Source: Lawsonella sp012842085 (GTDB taxonomy: Bacteria; Actinomycetota; Actinomycetes; Mycobacteriales; Mycobacteriaceae). Taken from it: a stretch of 64,000 nucleotides of DNA. The first letter of the stretch is position 1, and every line of letters begins with the position of its first letter. Below, piece by piece: positions 26,178 to 35,500 of this stretch. A model generated the notes under the pieces. The model ran no database searches. It worked only from the letters and a program-made list of their open reading frames with translations, and was not told where the DNA came from. The translations under genes and the position numbers were made by a program. The DNA lies in NCBI GenBank assembly GCA_036749735.1, contig DAINXV010000001.1:868001-932000 (forward strand). Direction: 5' to 3'.

Positions 26178-27086
26178 ATGTCTGACAATCAGCAGCATCA
26201 CAATTCCCCCGACGACCAGCACGAAAAAAAGACGGAGATTCTGCCAACATATCTGGAAGATGCCTCGCAGCTTCCCCCGAATGTGCGGCTCGTTGGGCAG
26301 GATCAGCACGGCAACCTTATTTATGAGGAAGTGCCTGTGCAGTCCCAAGGTGCAGGTACCAACGACTATCTGGTTCCCTCCTCTTCTGCTACCGGAGCAC
26401 CTGGCGCCATGGGTGCTGCAGGCGTAGCAGGCGCTGGCGGGGCAGGTGGTTACGGCGGCGGCTACGGAGGTGGCTACGGGGGCGGCAACTACTACAGTGG
26501 CCAGTACCCGGGCGGCCCAGGAGCCGCACAGCCTCCCCAGCCGGACAACGATGATGACGACGACGAAAAAAGTAACCCGGCAGTTATTGTGTTGAGCGTT
26601 CTGCTGGTGCTGCTTCTCATCGGCATTATTGCGCTGCTGGGACTCATCTTCATTCCGGATGCGCCGCTCAACAACATTGCAGACAACGGCACCGTCACCA
26701 CCTCCATTACCGAAACGGAATCGCCCACAACCACCACCGAGGAAGAGGACGAAGATTTTGAGGGAGACTTCGCCGATCTTGTGGTCCGGCTGCCCCGCGG
26801 CTATGTGCTGTCCGACCCCATCGAACCGGTGGAGGGCGAAGACTACCGCATTGTGAACCCGTGCAGTGTGGTGGAGGAGGGGGAGACCTGCACCTCGGAG
26901 GAATTCGCGGAAGCAATGCAGGAAGCCTACATCGAGAACGATGGACTGGATGGGGACATGCGCTTCTATGCGGAGTCGCCTATCACCAACGAAAGCTATC
27001 CCGTCAAGTGCGAAGCCCAGAACGGTGGCAAGGTGCTGTGCGTGAGTGGACGGGACGGTAGCGCCGCCATCATTATCGACTACTAA
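26178..27086 (+). CDS. Single-span membrane protein with Gly/Tyr-rich and acidic linkers, unknown
   Basis: 302 residues from ATG 26178 after GGAGGAGG. A polar N-terminus leads to a Gly/Tyr-rich stretch (GGYGGGYGGGYGG, about 90-103) and an Asp run (DNDDDDDE), then one span at about 135-159. The outside part starts with a Thr/Glu-rich linker and ends in a small domain with four Cys (NPCSVVEEGETC, PVKCEAQ, GKVLCVSG) fit for two disulphides. No family recognised. It forms an operon with the four-span protein before it, which shares the low-complexity style. Confidence 0.75.
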   Translation: MSDNQQHHNSPDDQHEKKTEILPTYLEDASQLPPNVRLVGQDQHGNLIYEEVPVQSQGAGTNDYLVPSSSATGAPGAMGAAGVAGAGGAGGYGGGYGGGYGGGNYYSGQYPGGPGAAQPPQPDNDDDDDEKSNPAVIVLSVLLVLLLIGIIALLGLIFIPDAPLNNIADNGTVTTSITETESPTTTTEEEDEDFEGDFADLVVRLPRGYVLSDPIEPVEGEDYRIVNPCSVVEEGETCTSEEFAEAMQEAYIENDGLDGDMRFYAESPITNESYPVKCEAQNGGKVLCVSGRDGSAAIIIDY

Positions 27087-27133
27087 AACAGAATTTATAT
27101 ACCCCCTTAAGTGGGTTAAATACGGTAAATACG

Positions 27134-27167
27134 CAGGGTGCTCTGGTTTAACCAGGGCACCCTGTTT
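27134..27167 (+). terminator. Rho-independent terminator candidate
   Basis: CAGGGTGC plus CTGG (27134-27146) pairs with CCAG plus GCACCCTG (27152-27164), with one-base bulges, followed by TTTATG. It ends the two-gene membrane-protein operon before the lipase gene. Confidence 0.65.
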
Positions 27168-27207
27168 ATGGTGAAAGTGTCTATTCCCCCTGGCACTAAG
27201 GTCCACC

Positions 27208-28188
27208 ATGTTGAAGAAAACAATGGGCGCAGCGTTAGCGGCCATGCTTGCGATTGCTATCACTCCTGGGATAGCTCACGCTGGTCCATCCGATTATCCA
27301 GGAGACCCCGTCAACAAGCCGCTACCTTCGGTTTCCGACATGCTCAATGCAGATGCCAAAGAGTGGGGCGCCAACGACGTCAACTGCAAACCCTCCGCCC
27401 GTCACCCGCGACCCGTAGTTCTCGTCCACGGTACCTGGACTGGCGCCTCGGCCACCTGGAAGAACCTCACCAAACTTCTGGTGGAAGAGGACTACTGCGT
27501 TTTCGTCATGGATTATGGCAAAGACAAGAACTCCCTGTTGGGGATGCTGCCGGGAGTGTACGGCACGGCCGACATGTGGCACTCCATGCGGCAGGTCGCC
27601 CAGTTTAAAGACTGGGTGCTGCAGGTAACCGGCGCGAAACAGATCGACACCATCGGTCATTCGCAAGGCAACCTGATGAACCGCGCCTACATTCAGTACT
27701 TTGGCGGCTGGAACCCGCAGGATGTGAGTAAAAACAAGGTCCACACCACCATCAACCTGGGGCCCAACCAGAGTGGCGCCACCCTCATGGGGATAGCGGC
27801 CATGGGTAACGTGGGCGAAGACCTGTGGGGTATGCCGATTACAAAAATGATGGACCCGATTATTGGCCGCTCCGGCATGCAGCAGGCCATCGGCTCCCCC
27901 TTCTACGAAGAGTTCAACAAGTACGGCTACACTCGCCCCGGCGTGCACTATGTTGCGATCATCACCACCCACGATGAGATCAACATGCCGTACCGCTCCC
28001 AGTTCTACCCGCATGAGCGCGGCGCCTGGGTGACGAACCTCGTAGTGCAGGATCGCTGCCCACAGGATTTGACCGAACACACGCAGATGCCCAATTCGCT
28101 GCATGTGCAGTGGCTGGTGATGACCATGCTGGACAAGAACTACGCCAAGACGCACCCTATGCAGTGCGCCGCCCTGCCAGTACTTTAG
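27208..28188 (+). CDS. Secreted class 2 lipase/esterase (second copy type)
   Basis: 326 residues with a signal peptide ending near AHAGP (22-26). Oxyanion motif HGTW at 74-77, nucleophile elbow GHSQGN with Ser152, and a late His (LTEHTQMPNSLH) that may complete the triad. It falls in lipase class 2, acting on acylglycerols outside the cell. It shares WGANDVNCKPSARHPRP with GANDFNCKPKPGQLP of the lipase at 13900, so the two are divergent paralogues. Start ATG 27208 follows CTAAGGTCC, a modest ribosome site. Confidence 0.88.
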   Translation: MLKKTMGAALAAMLAIAITPGIAHAGPSDYPGDPVNKPLPSVSDMLNADAKEWGANDVNCKPSARHPRPVVLVHGTWTGASATWKNLTKLLVEEDYCVFVMDYGKDKNSLLGMLPGVYGTADMWHSMRQVAQFKDWVLQVTGAKQIDTIGHSQGNLMNRAYIQYFGGWNPQDVSKNKVHTTINLGPNQSGATLMGIAAMGNVGEDLWGMPITKMMDPIIGRSGMQQAIGSPFYEEFNKYGYTRPGVHYVAIITTHDEINMPYRSQFYPHERGAWVTNLVVQDRCPQDLTEHTQMPNSLHVQWLVMTMLDKNYAKTHPMQCAALPVL

Positions 28189-28254
28189 GACTCGTTCAGT
28201 ATCAGCAATTGGCTGCTAGTGTCCTCGAGCCGGCAACGCCGGTAGGCTTAAGTT

Positions 28255-29241
28255 ATGTCTTTTGCCGAACCTGAACCGCCCAAGCGGAATCTTTCCCCCC
28301 GCGCACGAAACATTCTGCTCACTATTTTTGCGATATTGGCTGTCGCTGGCCTCCTGTTGGGGCTAGTGGCCTGCGCAAATGAGGACGCCGACTCAGCGAC
28401 CGACGACTCTTCCGAATACCTGGACAACAGTGTGGAGGGGGAGGGTGACGGTGCTCCGGTGAACAGTCCGCGCAATGTTGCTGCCCTGGTGGGGGAGAAG
28501 AACGCGCCCAAGGTGGAGGCCAGTTTCCGGGAACTGCAGCGCCAGTTGCCGGTGCATGTGTCGGTGGCGTTGGCGCCCGTGCAGTCGGGGGAGAAGCAAG
28601 CTCCGGTGGCGGTGTTGGGGGAGTCGCGGGAGATGGCGGCCTGGTCCACCAGTAAAGTGCCGATTGCGGTAGCTGCTTTGGAACGCAACGGGGAGTCGGT
28701 GCTGCCGCAGGTGAATGCGGCGATTACGGTGTCGGATAATGACGCTGCGGAAAGTTTGTGGCGTTCCCTGGGCGGCGGTTTCGGGGCGGGTGCTGCCATG
28801 CGGGAACAGTTGAGCGCCAATGGGGATGGGGTGACGATTCCGCAGACGCAGCATGTTTATTCCGGGTTTACGTCCTTTGGCCAAACAATGTGGGCGGTTC
28901 CGCAGCAGGCCCAATATGCTGCCCATTTTGCTTGCCAGCCGGGGTCGCCGGCAGAGCAGGTGCGCCAGGCGATGGCTCAGGTGGATCGCTCCCAGGCTTA
29001 TGGGTTGGGGAGTTTGCCGGAGGCGCATTTTAAGGGCGGCTGGGGCCCGAACCAGGGTGGCGGCTACGATGCGCGCCAGTTCGGTTACTTCCGGTTGCCG
29101 GATGGGAAGCTTTTGGCGGTGGCCATTGCGGCGCATGATCCGGTGGCCGGGATGTTGTCCGACCAGTTGACCGGTGCCCTGCAATTGTTGGCGCAGTGGG
29201 TGACGGAGCATGGCGCACTGTGGCGCGGGGGAAGCTGCTAA
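28255..29241 (+). CDS. Class A beta-lactamase-like serine hydrolase, probable lipoprotein
   Basis: 328 residues. After a basic N-terminus and hydrophobic segment (20-38) a Cys40 in LVACAN may be lipid-modified. The hydrolase part shows SxxK as Ser131-Thr-Ser-Lys134, SDN at 160-162 within AAITVSDNDAAESLW (very like class A beta-lactamases) and KGG at 260-262 in place of KTG. The gap between SxxK and SDN is only about 29 residues (near 60 in classical enzymes), and I see no ExxLN omega-loop motif, so efficient beta-lactam hydrolysis is doubtful. A peptidoglycan-directed or penicillin-binding role is equally possible. Confidence 0.75.
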   Translation: MSFAEPEPPKRNLSPRARNILLTIFAILAVAGLLLGLVACANEDADSATDDSSEYLDNSVEGEGDGAPVNSPRNVAALVGEKNAPKVEASFRELQRQLPVHVSVALAPVQSGEKQAPVAVLGESREMAAWSTSKVPIAVAALERNGESVLPQVNAAITVSDNDAAESLWRSLGGGFGAGAAMREQLSANGDGVTIPQTQHVYSGFTSFGQTMWAVPQQAQYAAHFACQPGSPAEQVRQAMAQVDRSQAYGLGSLPEAHFKGGWGPNQGGGYDARQFGYFRLPDGKLLAVAIAAHDPVAGMLSDQLTGALQLLAQWVTEHGALWRGGSC

Positions 29242-29442
29242 CGCGACGCTGCCAACGTCAAAATAACTTAGGGCTGCCTTATTAATTCTGCTATTTAAAA
29301 ATTTTACAAAAGGGACCTACCTGCAAGTATGCATTATTACAGTTATTAATAATTATGTATACGAAAATTTAAAAACGTAGTGGCACTGGACGTTTAATAC
29401 TTCTTGCTCTTTTTCCGCTGCCGCAGGAAAATTTTCTGCCAG

Positions 29443-29472
29443 TTGTTTTCTCTCAGCGAAATTGTCTATATT
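29443..29472 (+). promoter_or_regulatory. Promoter of the metallophore synthetase operon
   Basis: TTGTTT (29443-29448) and TATATT (29467-29472) are separated by 18 bases, a fair sigma-A pattern in an AT-rich intergenic region. The -10 element touches the iron box that starts at 29471, so a bound repressor would block RNA polymerase. Confidence 0.55.
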
Positions 29473-29489
29473 AGGTGAGCCTAACTTTA
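29471..29489 (+). promoter_or_regulatory. IdeR/DtxR iron box
   Basis: The 19 bases TTAGGTGAGCCTAACTTTA match the DtxR/IdeR consensus TTAGGTTAGCCTAACCTAA at 16 positions by my alignment. Iron-loaded DtxR/IdeR would repress the synthetase genes when iron is plentiful. The box lies 22 bases before the ATG at 29512. Confidence 0.8.
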
Positions 29490-29511
29490 TCTAATTCCAG
29501 AGAGTTCGTTC

Positions 29512-32500
29512 ATGCCAAAACTTGATACAGCGCGATCTGTAGAGCCCTACCCCTCCAATCCACTTATCACTCCCCTGTGGGAGACAGCGCACCGCACTCC
29601 CCACAACACCGCCCTAAGGTTCATCAACGGGCTGGGTGCGGATGACGTCACTGAGTGGAACTGGATCCAATTTTTGGCGGGCATTCACAGTGCCCAAGAG
29701 GATCTTCGACGCGCCCGCATCACTGCGGGTGATCGTGTACTCATGCTGCTCTCTGCCAGATCGGACTACCTCCTTACTTTTTGGGCGTTGATTGGTCTGG
29801 GCGCCCAACCAGTGTCCGTTCCTCTAGCGCCCGAGGCACCGCTCGACATCGGGAGCACCACCCTGGCCCATATTGCGCGCGACTGCGCCGCCACCGCCAT
29901 CGTCACCAGCGCCGCCACCTCCGCCGAACTTTCCGACCTCACCAAAGCCCATCCAGAACATCCAGAACTGGCGCGCCTGGTCCACCTCATCCCGGACTAT
30001 CCCCACCACGAGGTCGCCCATATTCACGGTGTGGAGTCCCTGCCTGCCGATTTCCCCACGACCATTTCGGAATTCGGTCTCGCCCCCGTCACCTACGACA
30101 CCCCCGTCTACATCCAGTACTCCAGTGGTTCCACCGGCACTCCGAAAGGTGTCGTCAACCACTATGGATGCCTCCTCAACCAGGTGAACGTGATGGTGGA
30201 TGTGTGGGATTCCGACCAGAACCCCAACTCTATTTGTTGGCTGCCCCTCCACCACGACATGGGCATTGTGTGGGGCATTTTCGACATTCTTTGTACGGGC
30301 GGCACAGCAGGATTCATCCCGACTGCTGTGGTTGCCCACAACCCAATGATCTGGGTGGAGGCCATGAGCCGATACCGCTGCGGCATGACTGCCAGCCCCG
30401 ACACGATGTGGCGCACCATCTGCAGCCTCTACCAGGATCCAGCACGTCGCCGCGACCTCGACCTCTCCTCCTTAAGGATCGCGGTGGATGGCGGGGAGCC
30501 CGTTAATCCCCGCACCCTCACGCTGCTGCAGTCAACATTTGGGGACTGTGGCTGGCGTGAGGACACCCTCACCCCCATGTATGGCTTGGCGGAAGCGGGG
30601 CTTTGTGTGGCCGGGCATACCGGTCCACGCACACCGGTAAGTGTCAGCTTCGACGCCACCGCCGCCGCTCGCGGCACCATCAAACCGGTGGCCACCAACC
30701 CGGACGACCCCACCCAGCGCAGCATCTATGCGGTGGGAGACAATTTCTTCCACCTCACCTGCCGCATTGTTGATCCCGAGACCGGCACCGAACTGGGAAC
30801 GAACCAGGTGGGGGAAATTTGGTTCGAAGGGGTGGTGTCCCAGGGATATTTAGACAATGGGGATCCAGCTAAAGCATCCACTGCCGGGAATCGCACCCAA
30901 GAAACTTTTCAGGCCTTCACGGCAGCTGGTGACGGCCCCTGCCTCCGCACAGGAGATATGGGCTTCCTGGATGAGGCCGGAAACCTCTTCGTCTCCGGGC
31001 GCATGTCGAACACCATCATTGTCGGTGGGGAAAACTACTTCCCCGAAGACATTGAGCAGCTTGTTCTCAAAACTCCACTGGGTTTTACGAATAATCAGGT
31101 GTGCGTCACCCAGCCGGAATTAGATAGCGACTGGTTTGTTGTCATTGCGGAAGCTGGTGACGTGGAGCCACTCGACCGCGACGCCTACAGTGGGTTGATC
31201 GCCCGCGCTATTGCTCGTTCCATCGGTAAGCAGCCCACGCAGGTGTTGTGGTGGGATGAGCCGCTCCCTAAGACCAGCTCCGGCAAGATCGCCCGCGCCC
31301 TTGTGGCTGAACAAGTAATTGAACATCGCGCTGCGGCAGCGAGCACTGAAGCCGCGACACAAGAAGTGCATCCGCTTGTTGCGAAGGTCGCCGAAATCCT
31401 CAATTCCAGCCCAGCAACCGTGAACCGCACTGCCGACCTCACCACACTGGGGCTCACCTCCCTGGCCATCAACGAAGTGTTGGCCTGGAGTGCCGACAAT
31501 CAACACCCCATCGACCCGGCCGCCGCCTGGGAGCACCCCACTATTGACCACTGGGTCGCACTCTACGACTCCGCTGACACAACTGCCGCAGGTGACGAAA
31601 ACCCTGCCGCAGCCAGCACCGATACCAGCCCCACCGAGTTGCAGAAATCCTATGTCATCGGCGCCGACCCCAAACAACCCTGGGGTGGCGTAGAGTGCCT
31701 GGCCTACAGTGAATTCGAACTCAACCTGGCGGCCCTCCCCAACCAATCTGCCGGTGTGGACACTGATCTTGCGGCCCTCCGCGACCTCGTCCAATCAGCG
31801 GTTTCGGTGGTGGACCAGGAGCCCGCACTCCACACCGCCATGCCCACCAGCGACACCACCATCTACGCAGAGCGGCCCGCACCCACCGTCACCACCCACG
31901 ACTTCCGACACCTTCCAGCAGGTGACGCAGATGGCTCACTCGAGCAGGCTCTCAATGGTTTGCGCACCGCCAACGTGCATCGCAGCTTCGCCACCGAAGA
32001 AGGCGAGAACTGGGCGGTTGAACTGAGTGCCCTTCCCGACGGCAGCATGCGTCTACACGTCACGCTTTCCCTCATCTGCGCCGACATTGTGGGAACCGGC
32101 GAAATTCTGCGGCGCCTCGACGCGGCCCTCCGGGGAGACCTGCAGGCAGCCCACCCCGCCCACGCCCACCACACGTTCACCGGTAAAGCGGCGGCAGCAC
32201 ACGCAGGCAGCACGCAAGGCCACAGCCTGCCCACCGATTCCGATTCCGCCGAGCCCCTCCCGCTGCCACCCGACCTTCCCATGATTGATGTCGGTGCCAC
32301 CGCAGAAAGCGCCGACGATTCTGGCGCCACCATCACCCGCTTCGCCCACACCTTCACCGCCAAACAGTGGGCCAACCTGGCGATTATTGCCCAACATTTC
32401 GGCACCACCCCGGCCGGGCTGGCACTTGCCAGCTACGACGCCGTGTTGCGCCGCTGGTCAGGGCGCGACGACTTCCTCGTCACCCTCACCACCATCAATG

Positions 32501-35500
32501 CGCCCCAACCGCAGCAGGTTGCGGAGCGGACAATCGCCGTCGCCCACCGCGCCCACTGCAACCTGGATAGCCAGTGGCTCGCCCTGCTGAAGAATGTTCG
32601 CGACGACCTGCGCGTCAGTATCGCCAACCCCATTCCCCTCACCACTGAACTGCGTGCCGCCTTGGCCAGCAGCGCCGGGCACACCGGACTCTCGCCCTAC
32701 ATTTTCACCTATGCTGCCGACCAGCAGCTCTTGGAGCCACAGCAGGTGACGGTGTTGGGCACACCAGTGGAGATTCGCTCCGCCACCCCACAGGTGCTCA
32801 TCGACTGCCAGTTCGTAAACATCACCGGGGACGTAACGCTCAGCTGGGATGTTCGCACAGATGGCATCCGGTCCGATGTTGCCCAACAAATGTTCGACAC
32901 TCTGGTGCAGCTCCTCAAACAGCACACCAGCCTGCTGAAGAACGGATCCCGGGATCGGCTCGCCCAGCAGCGGGTGATCGATCTGCTGCCGTTGCCCTCT
33001 AAAACTCAACAGCAGCGTGCCCATTCCAACCGCACCAGCCCCGTCACCACCGACCAGTTGCTTTACGAACCGTTCCTGGAGAATGTTCGCACGCAGCCCA
33101 AACATGTGGCACTGGTGTGGGACCCGAAAGACCAGCCCAGCGACCAGAAACTGGGTGACCCGCTGGCCTACAATCAGCGCGGCTACCTTACCTACCAGGA
33201 GCTGGACTGCATGGCGCGTCGCCTGGCGGCCAGCATTGAACCCCACACCACACCCAATGAAGTGGTGGGTATTCAGCTCCCCAAAGGCCCCTGCCAGGTG
33301 ATAGCGGCACTGGCGGTTCTTTACGCCGGCTGCACCTACCTGCCGGTGAACGTCAACCAGCCCGCCGACCGGCTGCAACAGATCAAAGACTCCTCCGGTA
33401 TGCGGATTATTCTGCGCCGCGGAGACTTGGCCGCCATGGTGTCCGATGAGCTCGGTGGAAAACCCCACCCGGGTTGCGATGTGGCTTTGCCGCGCCGGGT
33501 CGATCCCAGCGAACTGGCCTACATTATCTACACCTCCGGCAGTACGGGGGCACCGAAGGGGTGGCCATCCGCCACTACTCGGCGCTCAACACCTGCCTGG
33601 ATGTGAACGCCCGCAATGGTGTGGGCAACCAGGACCGGATTCTGGCGATCTCCGCCCTCGAATTTGACCTTTCCGTCTACGACATTTTCGGCATGCTTTC
33701 TGCCGGCGGCACCATTGTGTGCATTGGCGACGACGCCCGCCGCGACGCTTTCCGCTGGGCCGAGATGGTGAAACGCTTCCACGTCACCATCTGGGACACC
33801 GTTCCGGGCTTGGGTGAAATGCTCTACGCCGCCGCCCAAGGCAGCACCCTGCCAAGCCTGCGCCGCTTCTACTTCTCCGGCGACTGGATTGCGTTGGATC
33901 TGCCGAAGCGCCTGAAAACCATTGCCCCCAACGCCACCTGCATCTCCATGGGTGGCGCCACCGAAGGCTCCATCTGGTCCAACGAGTATGTGGTGCAGGA
34001 TGTGAACTTCCCCACCGATTGGAAATCCATCCCCTATGGTGGGCCGCTTACCGGCCAAAAATACCGGGTGGTGAACCCGCATGTGCCAGGCTTCCCCGAC
34101 CAGCCCGACTATGTGCCAGGCGAATTGTGGATCGGTGGCGCAGGGGTGGCCGCTGGCTACTTTGGGCAGCCGGAGCTCACCGCTGAACGCTATCCGGTAG
34201 ATGCCGATGGTAACCACTGGTACCGCACCGGCGACCTGGGTGAATACCACACCGATGGGCTCATCTTCTTTGTGGGCCGCATGGACACCCAGGTGAAGAT
34301 CCGGGGCCACCGTGTGGAATGTGGGGAAGTGGAGCATGCGTGCCGCGCCCTCACCGGTGTAGATACCGCCATTGTGGTGCCCATCCGCAAAAACTCTGCG
34401 CTGGGTGCGGTGCTGGTGTCCTCCGGCGAACTGGCACAGCAGGTGACGGAGAATCCTGCCGCTTTGCGTGACCAGTTGGCGACCAAACTGCCGGACTACA
34501 TGGTGCCGGCTGTGGTGATGCCACGCCAGAGTTTGCCGCACACTCCCAATGGCAAGATTGATCGCCGGCTGTTGGCGGAGGAGCTGGAAAACTACCAGCA
34601 TCAGCAGGCAGCCAGCACTCCAACGGCAGCTGCGGAAGACACCACTTGCCGTGCTTCTCGTGCTCCCGAGTTGGATGGCGTGGCACAGCTCGTCGTCAAT
34701 GCGTGGGCCGATGTCCTGGGAGAACCCGTGGACGTTCTAGCAGACGCTGCCACCACTGCGGTGGATGCCAACGCGGCCAACTTCTTTGCTCTCGGAGGAG
34801 ACTCCCTCGCCGCCACCACCGTGTGCAGCCAGCTCACCCAGCAGGGCTGTCCGGTGGCCGTGGCGGATCTTTTCTCCGCGCCTAACTTGCCGGCTTTTAT
34901 TTCCCGGGTCCGGGGTGCCGCAGTGTCTCCCGCAACGACACTTGCCGACCAGACCACCGTCACCTCCGACACGTCGGGCAGTGAACTGCATGGTGCCGAA
35001 CTGCTTGGTACGGAACCCTTCCCGCTCACCAGCCTGCAACAGGCCTACGCACTGGGCGCTGACGGCGTGAAAGGAATTACCTGCACCACGCCCGCCGTGG
35101 GAGTTATCCTCACTAGCCGCGACGGCAGCAGACTCGATCCCCAACGTTTCGCCACCATCATCGCAGAGCTCACCGCCAGCTGGGAACCTCTGCGCTGCGT
35201 GCGAGCCGGAGACGCCACCCAGGTAGTAGCGGATGCGCACCGGATTCCCACCACCGCCACCATCCGCACCCTCCCGGCAGTGCAGAATCCAGCCGATGCC
35301 CGCGCCGCCATCCAGGAGGAACTTTCTGGCCAGCGAATACCACTCGATTCGCTGCCGGTCATAAACGTGGTAGCAGTGGAGGGTTGCGGCCAGTATGTGG
35401 GACTCAGCATGAACTATTTGGGGCTCGACGCCCGCTCCATTGGCGTTGTCCTCAACACCATCCTGGACCGCTACGAAGGGGGAGAAGACACCTTCACCGT

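Noticed and set aside
29242..29442. AT-rich stretch upstream of the synthetases, considered as an attachment or insertion site
   Set aside because: No flanking direct repeat, integrase, transposase or tRNA is visible; AT-richness fits a promoter region.
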